Of a stretch of DNA of 64,000 nucleotides, positions 20,001 to 35,000 are shown piece by piece. The notes beneath the pieces are model-generated. The model had not been told where the DNA came from. It worked only from the letters and a program-made list of their open reading frames with translations, and did no database searches. The position numbers were made by a program, and so were the translations under genes. The stretch is from NCBI GenBank assembly GCA_038501625.1, contig JAZAYU010000005.1:7874001-7938000 (forward strand). The letters are read 5' to 3'. This stretch comes from Corbicula japonica. Lineage: Eukaryota; Mollusca; Bivalvia; Venerida; Cyrenidae. Positions within the stretch are counted from its first letter, which is position 1. Each line of letters opens with the position of its first letter.

Positions 20001-23000
20001 GGAGTCATCGATAGAACTTCCTCTGGACAAAACCAGCTTTTCAAATGCAGAGTTCAAGTATTATGTCAAGTATGTTCTCTTTACAATCTGTATTATTTAC
20101 CTTTTCTTGTCGTTGGCGGTTCTAAAACCGTTAACCTTGTGTCATTATATTTCACACAAAATTTGTTGAAAATGAATTCCTGAATAAATTCGTGTTTTTC
20201 CAACAGTACTAAATATTTCAATAATTGGTATCCACACTGGTTTTAGCAATGTTTGAAATATAGCAAATGACTATTCAGTCAAACCTTCAAAGACCAGTCA
20301 GAGGAAAACCCAAAAGTGGGTTAAGGAGGCAGGTTGTCTGTGTTCACAGGTGATTTTGTTGTTTAATTCAGTCAGTGGGAAAAATCAAATGTGGTTTTTA
20401 TCAACAAGTGGTCATTGTTTACAGGTGATCATTAGCACTGTAATTAAGAAAATGGACTGTAATTATTTCTATTGGAAAACATTAATGCTAGTGATGTGGG
20501 TTCCAATCTTAGAATTGTTTCCACTCCCCAGGTGTGCATTGTGAAGCTGTGCCAGGAGAGAACATGTTCCATAATCTTTTACATAACTTGTTTAACCCTT
20601 TCCTCCATAGACACACCTTTATTTGCGTGGGCAAACAGTGTAGATCCAGATCAGATGACACATCCTGATATCTTTAATTAATTACACGAGGCATCTGTGC
20701 CATCTGATCAGGATCTACACTGGTGGCACATGCGTAAAATATTGCGTATGTTGAGGAAAGGGTTGAGATTCTGATAAAGCTGTTTTTAGAAAGGGGGAAA
20801 AATCTTAATTTTAATTGTGACAGACACAGTCAGATAGATTTGGAATGGGGGCAAATGTCAGCCCTGGAAAAGAATGCAAAGCACTGCAATAGCTTAACAA
20901 TCGAGGATATCAGGAGAGATAATACAGTTACAGTCTTTATTTTACAGGGATGAAGATGAATTTGATCAGCAAGTTAATGAAGGAAAAAACACCTCGGCCA
21001 GTATAAACATACAGTCAGGCAATGTTGATGACAGCCAGTGTTTGCCCACAACTGAAACAAGTACAAATATACAAGAACAGGCACAAATTAATGACCCTGA
21101 ACAAAATATTTCTGAATTGCAAGGTGAGATTGAAAGTGATCAAGATGTAGCTAGTGAAATTAAAGATTTACATCTCGATGATTCTAAATGTGATATACCA
21201 AAGGAAGATGGAAATGGACCAGTTGAAAATAAGCCTGTTCATGTGAAAGATGAAGTAATAGAAAAAGATAAAACCTCTTGTGATACTGGGGATGGAAGTG
21301 GTGATATTGGTAATATAACTGATCCAAAAGAGGGTGCACACAACATGGGGTGTCCAAAGCAAGGTAAAATGGAGCAAGATGCTGATGGTAGAGCTGCTTC
21401 TGAGAAAAGTCAAAGAAAATCATGGACAGTTAAACGGATGAAAGCAGAGTGGAGGAAGTTTAATCTGGATTTGTCACCAAAGGTTTACAGCTTTTTCTTT
21501 CTTATTTCTAATATTTAGAATTGCATAATTTTGCTGCATGTGAAAACTTGTCAGAATGAAAGTAGTATCAGTTTCTTATACTGGTGTTATAGAATTTACT
21601 CCATGGGTTTTGGCAGTTATCTATAGTCAAACATTGTAGATCTAGATCAGCCCAAACATCTTTGCCATCTGATCAGGATCTACATTGTTTACTTTTTGAT
21701 TCATTAGATTTTTTTAAAGAGGAACAGTGTAGATCCTGATCTGTTGGCACACTTGTGCTGGCCAATCTATATCTACACTTTACAAGCTTATGATAAAACC
21801 TGTATACATTGTATATTACTGAGTAAATTGTGAAGTAAAAGACTGAATAACTTTCTAAAATTTTGTGTATAAAGCATGTGCTCTTAATGTGAACCTAAGT
21901 AAAAGGTGATTTATTTGTGAAGTTGACTTATTGTTCACAGGTACTGTATTCTGTTGGCGACATGGTATCATTGTTGATTTCCTCGGATATTGCCAAGTAT
22001 TGTGAATTCAAGACTGTTACCCAAATTCTTACTGTGATGGATGGGAACTTGGAAAAAGTGAGTATGCAAGACTTTCATTCACTGAATTTCTCTATGTTTG
22101 ATAGATGTGTAATATTAACATATGATTAACACTGGGGGCTGAATTAAATTTTGACCCATGGGGAAAAAATTAGTTCTATGTTCTTTAAATACCACATTCT
22201 GTAATTTTGATGAGGCTGTGCAGGGTTTTTTATAGCTTTGCAAAACCAAGGATCCTTTGACGTGGGTAATTTTTAAGGTGTCATCATCTGATTAGAAGTT
22301 ATATGTTCTATTCAGTGATCTATAATACATATGGAATTGTGTTAACTTCATTTTTAGTATATTTTTAATGGTGAAGAATTATATTCATTATATTTACATG
22401 TACATATTATTAGACACAATATTTATCATTTTTTTGCAAAATTTGACCACATTTCCTAAATTCTACTCCATCAAAATGACTTCAAGCTCAGAATTAAGGG
22501 GCCAAAAAGGGAAAAGCTTGAATTTGCTTGCATGAGAATGCTAGAATTTGCATTTATAGAAATCCCCGGTGTAAATAGGAACTAAAGATATGTTAATGCT
22601 GCAAAGAATTGTAACCAGTAGTTACACGCTATGACGGTTAGCATGGTATAGGACATCATAATGAAACCTATCCAGTTTTAAATTCCAATTTGTTTCATAT
22701 TTTGTGTTCTATAGCTCGGCCCAAGAAAATGAATAACAGTTGATTTCTAATTTCAGCAATCCCACAGAAACCCTTCTGGATTAGTCCAGGTCTTGATATG
22801 TTGCTATGTTTTAGGTTCCCTGCTCGAGAGCGGATGTGTTCAGCAGTAAGAAAGTGAGCATGATAGAGAAGAGGATGCTGATGAAGTTTCTGCAGTTCTG
22901 TCAGCAGTATGAAGAGAAACCAGAGGAGCTAGCAGGTAGGATACTCTCTAATGATGAAAAATAATAAGGGGAAGATGTCTTAGAAGTAAGAGAATCTGAA

Positions 23001-26000
23001 CTTCTGAATCTAAGGTTGCTGATTTGATATGCCACCCAGATATATCCTTTTTTACCTAGCTCTCTGAAAATACTGCACAAGTATTAGCTTTTTACCTGTT
23101 ACTTCACAGATAGGATTTTAATTGCACTGACAAACAGTGCAGGTCTAGATCTGACAGCAAGCACATCTATGACCAGCAGATCTGGATCTACACAGTTCGC
23201 TTTTTGATTCATTAGGTAATTTCTGACAAATGATCCTGATCAGATGGCAAATTTTGATGAATGGACAGACAGACGGAAGTACGTACGGACAAGTGCAACT
23301 CTGTATACCTCCCACTGTGGGGGCATAAAAAGATGATATTAGAATAGTCAGGAATATTTATAAATTTGTGAATTTGTCTGCTGATAAGTGAAATGGAACT
23401 TAAAAATTAATAAATGTTTAATAGAAAGTAAAAGGTTCCAGGCATATTCATTCACAAATAACAAAATGTGTAATATGTTCATTAAATTGCTTTGCATGCA
23501 GTATTGTCTTCTTTTTTTTTCCAGAATTTCTGGAGAAGCCATTTGCAGAATTTCTTACCTTCAAGAAATTGACACCAACAATCAAACATTATGTTCAACA
23601 TTCCATTACCATGGCAACAGACTCAATGACAACAAAAGAGGTGACAAAAATGTGATATTTTACTATGACTTTTTCAGCTACCTGTACGCCTTAGAATGTA
23701 AAGATGGATTTAAGTTTGTGTCACCTGCAATAGCAGGTAGATACATAAGTATCCTTTCCACCGACGGCATCTGGTAGTCCCCCAACTTTAACATGAAACT
23801 TAACGTTACCTATAACTTTAAAAGTACTTGTCCTATTCACTTGATAACTGGAATATATCATCTGTTTGAACAAAGCAGTCGGTGAAAACAAGAATGGTAA
23901 ATCCCGATTCACATGATAATTTCCTACTTTGTGGCAAAAGAATGATAACTCCTGATTCACTATTTTTAAAAATTTATCCCGCTTTTAAATGCAGTTTTGG
24001 GCGACACATGTCTCGTGTAAAACCAAATTCTAGTCTTCCAACTACTCAAATAATAATATTGTTAATAAGCCATTCCATTCATTGTTAATAGTTGTATTCA
24101 TCAAAAATATGTTAACTAGGGATATATTTCAAACCATGAGTACATTGTACTTTTTTCAGGGTTTGGAGAAAATGAAGAAGTTTTTGAAGTCACTTGGTCG
24201 CTATGGTAACACAGCCTTTCTTTGGTCATTATACGGCAGTGGAGAATTGCCTCAAAGTTTCTGCAGGTATCTTTATATCCTCGAGTACACAGTTCCGACG
24301 CACCTAACAAACATTTAAAGCTTATGGGAACCAAATGGAAGAGATATACTTCATTGCCTTTTTATTGGGAAGATTACTCATTTACCCATCGTCTGAGAGC
24401 ATTTTTACATATCTGGATTCTATTTTCAAACCAAAAATATCACAATTTGACAAGTGGGGGTATCCAATATGGCTGAACTGAGAGTACAATGAAACGACGC
24501 AATTGATTGGTTACTATATTTAATGATACCAAAACGTAAATAGCACTTAATTTTCACTGTTCTAAAGTATTGAGCGAGGGGATATCAGCTGCTTTGTTTC
24601 TCTTTTTGTATTATTTCACTGAAAATACCATGCTTGAAAATTTACAGCGAATGGAATTAATAAAAATCTTTATTTTTTATAGCCTAGTGTAAAATATTAC
24701 AAAGAAATCCATCAAAATCACTAACTTTTCCACATTTTTGCTCAAAAGAAATCTCTGTGATGTTTATGAGTAAAAAACTTGGCGAAAGTGAAGTCAAACG
24801 GTATTTCCATATCAAGAACAAGGTCACAACAAAAAGTGCATTAGAATAGTGATGCACCAGAATAGAGTACCGGAGGATAGTTCTTTCACATAACAATGTT
24901 CCCTTATATACTGTTCATACAAGACTCTAGAAAAAAAAGAGATAAGGCCCCATTGTTGTCTTGGTGCAATAGTGATATATCTTTTTCATATTTCAATGGT
25001 ACTTCTTCCAATTTGCATTGAGGTGACAAAATAACTTGTAAGCTTAAAGGTGAAATACAGAAAACAAATTTGTTCATGTCTGAAGCATGATGGACACTTG
25101 TCAATGTTTATTTACTCTCAGGTAATAAAAATAATGAAAAGTCTTTTAGCTGTATAATATTGTGTTTATGAAAATATATAATCACCTTTCATGCACCATT
25201 CTATCTACATGTGTATTACTGTATCTGTTTTTGCAAGTAGATTACAACTGCCAGATCTAGATGTAAATACTAACTAAACTAAGAGCATTTCATCATGGTC
25301 TAAACAAAAATAGCGTTAAACAATGTTTTTACCCATTTCTTCATGAATACATCTTATACCCGTGTGTGACCAGTCTAAATCTAGATAAAAGACTAGATTA
25401 GCCTGTACATTTGCAGTCTGATAAGGGTCTACAATGATGGGTGGCTTTTAAACTCATCAAATTATTTCTGGCCTAGAAGCGAACCCAATCAGACCTCACA
25501 GAAATGCAGGCTTACCTGGATTTCCACTGGTCGCACTTGGGATACAATCCTGATTCATCCAGTAAAGTGTTAATGGATGATTGTTGGTATTCTTGCAGGA
25601 TGTGTGCTGTATTTGGTGGGGTTTACTGCCTTAGAATGTCAGCAGCAGCAGTTGTGATTGGGCCTGATAACAGGTAAAACTTTGATAACATTTTTTGTGT
25701 GGAATTTACCATGTAATAACTTATAAGAATTAAAGATCTTATCACAATAAAAAATACCCACAAAAATATCAGTGAAACAGGTGAAAGAATGTCATTGCAG
25801 CTTCAGCGCAAAAATTTATTACTGTGAAATTATATAATACCAAGGTATTTATAGTTAAATCAAGGTTTTGGTTTACTCTTACTTTTAGAAACAATTGAGC
25901 TTGTGTGGCTCCTGAACTGTATGGCATAAGTGATTTCACATAAAAGAAATGTATGCGTGTAATTTTATTTGTAAAAGGATGATGATGCTAAAATTATGCT

Positions 26001-29000
26001 CATCTTAAGAGTGCTGTAAAAAAATTTCAGCCAAAATTGGTACATTAAAGCAAATTTATTGTAAACCTGTTAGGTTACAAAAAGAAAGTCTACAACTCTG
26101 TCATTTTGAGGGCGTTCAGTGATGTAGTATTTAACCCTTGCTTTTTTGCTTACACATAATATACATTTTTACAATTCCATTCCAGGTGTGATGGAATAAT
26201 TACTACCGATGGTCAGAGAATAAAATGCAAGTAAGGGTGTTTTTTTATTTCAATATATGTTTAGTTCAATAATTGTTTTGATGAAAAAAAAATTAAGGAT
26301 AATGGCAAAGATATATATATAACCTTAGTATATTGTAATGTATAAAGTAGTTTTAGCTGTTGACATAGTATTTTTATATAAGCTATCTTGGAATACTGGT
26401 AAATTTTCAAAGCACCCTGCTAGCTACATTAACTCTCTTCCATAGACACACCTTTATTGCATGGGCGAACAGTGTAGATAGATCCAGACTAGCTGGCACA
26501 TCCATGCCATCTGATCCGGATCTGCACTGTTCGCTTTTTGATTTGTTAGGTTAATCCTGACCAAAATGCGACCAGTGCTTATCCTGATCAGATGGCACGG
26601 ATGTGCTGGCTGATCTGAATCTACACTGGTCGCACATGCGTAAAAATGAGTATATATGGAGGAAAGGGTTATTCTTGTTTATAAATTTGTTGTTTATTTA
26701 TTATCAGGTGGTTGATAATGGAAGGTAGTTATGCCCCAGAAAGCTTTCTGGCAAAAGATAGTAATACAAGGTATATTTTTCAAAATTGTTTTGTATCTTT
26801 TCATCAAGCAATTGAATGTATCGAAATCTTTCTTCATGTAATTTTTTACTCCATAAGTCTCATGTGCATGGAGAAATTTCCATGGAAATGGGTACAAAAC
26901 TCACCTTGCGTCATTAAGAATTTATGCAGAACCCAAAAGGCATGTGTGTATCATCCATGTGATAAAACGGGATCTTCATAGAGAGAAGGGTGAAATAAAC
27001 CAGTATTATCATTGCGGAATGTCAAGTGACCTTTATTGCATGTTGTAGCATTATGTAATTTTTCTTGTAAATTTCAGAACAATTTCAAGGGCTATTATTG
27101 TCACAGACAGACCTCTTCTTACTACAGATCAGCAAGAGGTATCATTTGAATTCCACATTAAATCTGTCCTCCATAGACACACCTTTATGGCATGGCAGAT
27201 CCAGATCACCTGGCTTGCTGTCTGATAAGGATCTGCACTGTTCGCTTTTTGATTAATTAGGTTATTTCTGACCAAAACGCGACCAGTGCAGATCCTGATC
27301 AGACGGCATGGATCTACCCGCTGATCTGGATCTACACTTGTCGCACACACGTAAAAATGTGTACATATGGAGGAAAGGGTTACATAGAACTTACAGGCTT
27401 CTGCCAGCAATATATTATAGAATATAATACAGAATTTGTTTAAGATATTACAACGTATGCAGCTTTTGTTTAAATAGTTTTCACTGTAGTACTTTTGCAA
27501 TCTATCTATGAGCTCCTTACTCTATGTGTAAAGCTAGCTTATATCCCTTGTGAAACCAGTGTAGATCCTGACCAGCCAATACAACCATGCAGTCTCATAC
27601 AGATCTACACTGTCAATTTTAGATTAGATTACTTTATATAATGTAGATCCATCAAGTCATATTTCATGTGTTACCAGTGTAGATCCTGATCAGTCTGCAT
27701 GGATGTGACAATGATCTGGATCTACAGTGTTCACCCTTGTGATAAAAAGCTTAACATGGAAAAGTTCAAGATTATCTGTTGGTTGCAAGTGAATGAAAAG
27801 CAATAGTTCAAAGCTTTGGAATTTCGTTTAAATAATTTTATTTTGTGCGGGTTTAATTTTTGCTATTTCACACTACGGCAAGAGTGTGAAATTAAACCCC
27901 AGCGAAACTAAACCATTTAACTGTGTTTCTTTAGAAGATAAAACAGTTACGTGAATTTATGCCCCAGCGAATTTGTTATTTACGGGCTTATCGTGAAAGT
28001 TCGTCCTTGCAAAATTAGATGATACTACAGTATATGAAACCCTGTAAAAAAATGACACTGATGGTGGATGGAAAAACAGCAGATATAACTCACTTTTACC
28101 ATGTTTATATTTCATGTTTTCAGCAGCTGTCCCTGATGAACTTGCCCTGTGTAGATGATCACGACAGACCTGTCAGTGTTTTAGAGCTTCCTCCATCCAG
28201 CATGGCTTGCCCATCAGGAACGTGTATGTACATTTTCTGAAATATCAGGTCAAAGAGATCAACAAGATTATTGCCACATAGTTTATCCAAAAGGTCAAAA
28301 AATTTAAATTTTTTTTTTTAAAGGAAGTCAGTTAATTGTTCATAGGGATGTTAATGAACATGTATTTGCTGATATTACAGTAAAACCCCTCATAAAGACT
28401 ATCCGAAATTAGGACCACCTTGATAATAAGATCACTATTAATGTTCATTTGAAGATTTGGATTGTTTTCTACTCCAGAATTAGGACCACTCTACTATTAC
28501 GACCTTTTTTTTCCAGTCCCAGAGGTGATCTTGATAGAGGGATTTCATTCTTTTTTACAGGATAGCAAAAAATGTAGACCCTGATTTGACTGCACAGATG
28601 CGCAGGCAGATCTCGGTCTGCACAGTGGTGAGACAAATGCTGTTTGTTTCAATAAAATTATTAACCCTTTCTTGCATAATACGCATTTTTACGCATGTGC
28701 GACCATTGTAGATCCAGATCAGCCGGCACATCTGTGTCATCTGATCAGGATCTGCACTGGTCGAATTTTGGTCAGAAATAACCTCATGAATAAAAAAGCA
28801 AACAGTTTGGATCCTGATCAGAAGGCCAGATGTGCCAGCTGCTCTTGATCTAAACTGTTCGCCGACGCTATAAAAGTGTTTTTATGGAGGAAAGGGTTAA
28901 GCATGATAATATGATTCAAGTCACATTCGAAGCTAAAAAGTGAAATAATTGACAATTAGTAAATGTCATTTACTTTTCTTTTATCCATGTAGGGATAGTG

Positions 29001-32000
29001 AATAATATAGACATATCTATATGAACTCTTTTATTAAAGAAAGAGAAAGTTTATATAGATCAAGTAATACATGAATCTGACAATGAAACCTTTCCAAAGC
29101 AAAACAAAACATACAGACTATATGGGTGAGAAACATTTATGTCTTCAGAGAGATATGTTTGCAGTTTTTAGGTTTTGATAAAAATAAATGTAAGGGACAG
29201 ATGAAATAAAATATCAGTTGCCAATATCTAACTAAAATCAAAATTTTTATTAAGCCTTTACTTGAGTAATTATATACCCATTTTAATGCTTGTGAGACAC
29301 ATGTAGATCCAGATCATCTGGTACATCAGTGCCATCTGATCAGGATCTGCATTGTTCACTTTTTGGTCCAAAATAAATTAAGAAACCTAATAAATCAAAC
29401 AAGAGGGCCATGATGGCCCTTATATCGCTCACCTGAGTACAAAAGTACTCTCAGCTTGTGGTTTCAGACAAGAAGATTTTTATGCCCCCGCCATGAAATG
29501 GCGACGGGCATTAAGAGTTGCTCCTGTCCGTCCGTCCGTCCGTCCTTCCGTCCGTCCGTCTGTCCGTCCGAGCGCACCGCAAGGCATCTGTTGGGTACCA
29601 TAATACCCAACAAATGCCCTTCTGTGAGAACTTTCCATTCATTCCGTTAGTCTCTTATTGGGTAGTTTTTCGCTTGTTGGGTAGTTTTAAACAAAAGAAA
29701 TACCCAACAAATGCCCATCTGTGGGAACTTCCGTCCGTCCGTCCGTCCGTCCGTCTGTCCGTCCGTCCGTCCGATATTCTCGTGAACGCAACTCCTCCTA
29801 AACTACTGGTGGGAATTTAATGAAACTTTACCACAATGCTTGGCTTGATATGTAGTTGTGCATGAAGGTGGGGTTTCGCTCTTACATGTTCCCTTCAGAA
29901 GTTATGGCCCTTTGATACTTCCATTTACATTAGTTTTGATAGGAATATATCTCGTGAACGCAACTCCTCCTAAACTACTGGTTGGAATTTAATGAAACTT
30001 TACCACAATGCTTGGCTTGATATGTAGTTGTGCATGAAGGTGGGGTTTCGCTCTTACATGTTCCGTTCAGAAGTTATGGCCCTTTGATAATTCCATTTAC
30101 ATTACTTTTCATAGGAATATATCTTGTGAACGCAACTCCTCCTACACTACTGGTAGGAATTTAATGAAACTTTACCACAATGCTTGGCTTTATATGTAGT
30201 TGTGCATAAAGGTGGGGTTTCGCTCTTACATGTTCTGTTCAGAAGTTATGGCCCTTTGATAATTTCATTTACATTAGTTTTATTCTTATATTTTGTGTTA
30301 AGCAAAATATGCATTTTGCCCATAACTTTAAAGCTACTTGAGATATTGCCTTGAAACTTGAAATATATTTTCACCATCAAAATCTTTATCATAACCAACA
30401 AGACCCATAACCCTGCTTCCAATATTTTTTTCAAATTATGCCCCTTTTTCACTTACATTTTGTGTTAAGCAAAATATACACTTTGCCTTTAACTTTGTTA
30501 TGAATGGAGGGATTTCTAAATAACTTGGCACAAATGTTCACCATGACAAGGTGGTGTGTCGCATACAACACCCATGCCTGTAGGTCCAAGGTCAAGGTTA
30601 CTGTTATTAAAAATAGAAATTTCTTGCAAAATTGTGTCGGCTCTGTAACTTTGTTATTTTCTACTGGATTTTTAAATTACTTGGTTTAATTGATCACCAT
30701 ATTAAGACTGTGTGTCACAGTTACTGGATTTTTAAATTACTTGGTTTAATTGATCACCATATTAAGACTGTGTGTCACATACATTCCCAAGCCTGTAGGT
30801 CCAAGGTCAAGGTCACTGTTACTAAAAATAGAATTTTCTTCTCCAGGCTGTAACTTTGTTATGAATGGAGGCTTTTTAAAGTAACTTGGCACAAATGTTC
30901 ACCATGACAAGGCGGTGTGTCCGCACAATACCCATGCCTGTAGATCCAAGGTCAAGGTCACTGTTACTAAAAATAGAATTTTCTTGTAAGAGGAATATAT
31001 CTAGTTTCAAATTATGCCCCTTCTTCACTTACATTTTGTGTTAAGCAAAATATACACTTGGCCCTTAACTTTGTTATGAATGGAGGGATTTCAAAATAAC
31101 TTGGCACAAATGTTCACCAAGACAAGGTGGTGTGTCGCATACAACACCCATGCCTGTAGGTCCAAGGTCAAGGTCACTGGTACTAAAAATAGAAATTTCT
31201 TGCAAAATTGTGTCGGCTCTGTAACTTTGTTATTTGTTATTGGATTTTTAAATAACTTGGTTTAATTGATCACCATATTAAGACTGTGTGTCACATACAT
31301 TCCCAAGCCTGTAGGTCCAAGGTCAAGGTCAATGTTACTAAAAATAGAATTTTCTTCTCCAGGCTGTAACTTTGTTATGAATGGAGGGATTTCAAAATAA
31401 CTTGGCACAAATGTTCACCATGACAGGGTGGTGTGTCCGCACAAAACCCATGCCTGTAGATAGAAGGTCAAGGTCACTGTTACTAAAAGTAGAATTTTCT
31501 TGTAATAGGAATATATCTCGTGAACACAACTTGTCCTACACTACTGCTGGGAGCTTTATGAAAAACCCATAGCGGGGGCATCCGTGTCCTTTGGACACAT
31601 TTCTAGTTTTTAAAGTTTTTCCTATATCAGTCTATATAAAATAAAGTGAACCCTGGGGCGGGGCCAATTTTGACCCCAGGGAAATCATTTGAACAATCTT
31701 TGAAGATTTCCACTAGAGGGTGCTAAATGCCAAATATCTAAGCTCTAGGCCTTGTGGTTTCAGACAAGAAGATTTTTAAAGTTTTTCCTATACAAGTCTA
31801 TATAAAATGAAGTGACCCCTGGGGCGGGGCCAATTTAGACCCCTGGGAAATAATTTGAACAATCTTTGTAGAGTTTCACAAGAGGATGCTTAATGCCAAA
31901 TATCTAAGCTCTAGGCCTTGTGGTTTCAGACAAGAAGATTTTAAAAGTTTTTCCTATACAAGTCTATATAAAATGAAGTGACCCCTGGGGCGGGGCCAAT

Positions 32001-35000
32001 TTAGACCCCTGGGAAATAATTTGTAAAATCTTTGTAGAGTTCCACTAGAGGATGCTAAATGCCATATATCTAAGCTCTAGGCCTTGTGGTTTCAGACAAG
32101 AAGATTTTTAAAGTTTTTCCTATACAAGTCTATATAAAATGAAGTGACCCCTGGGGCGGAGCCAATTTACACCCCTGGGAAATAATTTGAACAATCTTTG
32201 TAGAGTTTCACAAGAGGATGCTTAATGCCAAATATCTAAGCTCTAGGCCTTGTGGTTTCAGACAAGAAGATTTTTAAAGTTTTTCCTATATAAGTCTATA
32301 TAAAATGAAGTGACCCCTGGGGCGGGGCCAATTTTGACACCAGGGAAATAATTTGAACAATCTTTGTAGAGTTCCACTAGAGGGTGCTAAATGCCAAATA
32401 TCTAAGCTCTAGGCCTTGTGGTTTCAGACAAGAAGATTTTTAAAGTGTTTCCTATATAAGTCTATGTCAAATGAAGTGACCCCTGGGGCGGGGCCAATTT
32501 AGACCCCAGGGAAATAATTTGAACAATCTTTGTAGAGTTCCACTAGAGGATGCTAAATGCCAAATATCTAAGCTCTAGGCCTTGTGGTTTCAGACAAGAA
32601 GATTTTTAAAGTTTTTCCTATATAAGTCTATGTAAAATGAAGTGACCCCTGGGGCGGGGCCAATTTTGACCCTAGGGAAATAATTTGAACAATCTTTGTA
32701 GAGTTCCACTAGAGGATGCTAAATGCCAAATATCTAAGCTCTAGGCCTTGTGGTTTCAGACAAGAAGATTTTTAAAGTTTTTCCTATATAAGTCTATATA
32801 AAATGAAGTGACCCCTGGGGCGGGGCCAATTTTGACCCCAGGGAAATAATTTGAACAATCTTTGTAGAGCTCCACTAGAGGATGCTAAATGCCAAATATC
32901 TAAGCTCTAGGCCTTGTGGTTTCAGACAAGAAGATTTTTAAAGTTTTTCCTTTCGGTTGCCATGGCAACCAGAGTTCTGCATGGAATTGATTTCTTTGAA
33001 CAACTTTGGAAGAGCTTCATGCAAGGAACATCTGTGGCAAGTTTCATCAAAATTGGCCAAGCCGTTTCAGAGAAGAAGTCGATTGAAGCAATTGTTGACG
33101 ACGCACGACGGACGACGCACGACGCACGACGGACATCAGGCGGACACAAAAGCTCACCTTGTCACTACGTGACAGGTGAGCTAAAAACAAACACTGCAGA
33201 TCCTAATCAGAAAGCACAGATGTGCCAGCTGATCTGGATCTACACTTTTTGCCCAAGCCATAAAGGCATCTAGATGGAGGAGGAAAGGGTTAATAATTGA
33301 AGCAGATCTTCATGCTAAAAAAATTTCTACCTCAAGTTGTGATTTTATTTCAGATGTGTATCACTTGACACGCAAGGGTAAAGCTGGTGTAAAACCGCAG
33401 GAAGATCTACAGTATGCTGTCAGTACATTGTTTTCATATGGTATGTTTATTTGTTTGTATCAAATGGAAATGTAAAAAACTCAAATTTAACTCTTTACTC
33501 CATGGGTAGATGGCCTTACTAAACATAAACCCTATACTAAATGGTATATTTTGGCCTATATCCCAAGTGCAGTATCACGTTCCTTCAGTCTAATCTGGAT
33601 CTACACTAGTTGCAAACAGAATGTAAGCTACATCCATCGAGTCAAGGGTAAATTGATTCAAAGTTGTCACTTAGTTATTTCAGGAAAATCTTAATGTTCA
33701 AAAAGCCCAAGCAATGTTTCCCAGTAGAAAAAAACTCTGTTTATTGTTAATCTACTACAAAAATTGTGCAAAATTTAATGTTTTCTTTTTATTTTTTGCC
33801 AATCACTTCGAGCTTGAAAACGATGTATTGTCTTATTTTGCCATCTGAGTTGTATAAAGCCACAATTAACTTTTTGATAACCACTTTTATGGAAAAAATA
33901 ACTAAGCAGATTTTAGGAAATTTGTTTACTAAATGTTTTGACATTAAGGCATTATCAGGTATCAAATGAACACAAATTTTTAACATCTGTTGCTTGTTAT
34001 TAAACATGCACAGCATAAGGCTATATAACGCAACAACTCATTTAGCACATATAAGGACTTAAGCGCAAAATTACAAAATTATACATTTTACAACATACTA
34101 TTAAATGTTTATCATAAAGGTACATTCATGCAATTTAAGATGCACATAAAACACACAGATGTTCAAAATGCACTGATGTCTTAAATACTTTGAAAAGTTT
34201 AATTTTGGGCAAATACCAAGGAGTCAATTCCCAAAAATCAACCCATGCAAATTGCTATATTTTACTTGCAGAGGGTAACCTTGATGAGAGCAAGCCCAGC
34301 CTGCTATGGTCCCTGTATTTCTATCAGCAGGACATGTCAGTAGTCCTCCCTAGTAAAGACGTTCCAGAGAACGTGGTGCTCATGACGGGACCAGGGGTAG
34401 AGATGGATATAGACAGACCAGTACAAGAGGTCAGAACTTTTCATTCTTTCAGTCAAAATACAGTCGAACGTGTTTTCAAAGACCTCTAGGGAAAACCCCA
34501 AAGAAGTCTTTGAAGGCAGTTGGTCTTTGTCCACAGGTGGGACAAATAAAATTTGGACTTTATTCACAGTTGGTCCTTGTTTACAAGCAGTCTTGTATTT
34601 TGGTCAAATATCTTTTCAGTCCAGTCTTATCATCATCTTAATTAGTTGAGAATTTGCTTTACAGTAAAGTATGTAATTACTAGCGATAACATCGGGGCAC
34701 AATATAAAAATTGAGATTGGAGACCAGTCTGAAAACTTAGTCTACTAATTGGCTGAAATGAAAAAAAAAATTCTCAGACACTTGAGATTTGAGACTGGTC
34801 TCCAGTCTTAGTTTTGTAAATTTTGACCCAGGCCTCGAGGAAATCAGTCTTCAATCTTAGCTATCTTGATAGGTTGAAACTGAGCACTGTCAATAGCAGG
34901 TTTTGAATCCAAAACGGACTCAAACATTATTTGACTAAACTGGTAAATATCACACAGTGACAATATAAATCGTGATGTCTACAGTGTATCTAATCCTTGA

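Larger units (their letters stand above)
29482..31606. mobile_element. Nested element with ATGCCCCCGC inverted ends
   Basis: Inserted inside the first core unit of the surrounding element: uninterrupted copies read AGAAGATTTTTAAAGTTTTT, split here. ATGCCCCCGC (29482) is inverted as GCGGGGGCAT (31572), followed by GTGTCCTTTGGACACA. The interior has GTCC/CCGT microsatellites, three 172-bp units (CACAATGCTTGG at 29832, 30004, 30176) and a further set starting AACTTTGTTATGAATGG. Open frames here are repeat translations, not genes. Confidence 0.8.
29401..33183 (+). mobile_element. Second pearl/Helentron-like tandem-core element
   Basis: The opening matches the copy at 15015 (AAGAGGGCCATGATGGCCCT, ATCGCTCACCTGAGTAC). 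The 166-bp unit array runs from about 31600 to 32945, after an unrelated element inserted in the first unit. The 3' part has ACGACGG repeats and a terminal hairpin (33151-33182). AAACAA occurs at both junctions. In CHM intron 14. Confidence 0.85.

Noticed and set aside
27129..27500. 123-codon minus-strand frame
   Set aside because: It covers a GATC-family MITE; the SVDPDQ-like phrase occurs wherever that repeat is read in this frame.
29518..29820. Open frame with repeating SVRPSV residues
   Set aside because: It is the translation of a (GTCC)n microsatellite inside a mobile element.
32914..33273. 119-codon plus-strand frame
   Set aside because: It lies wholly within the 3' part of the tandem-core element, including the ACGACGG repeats.
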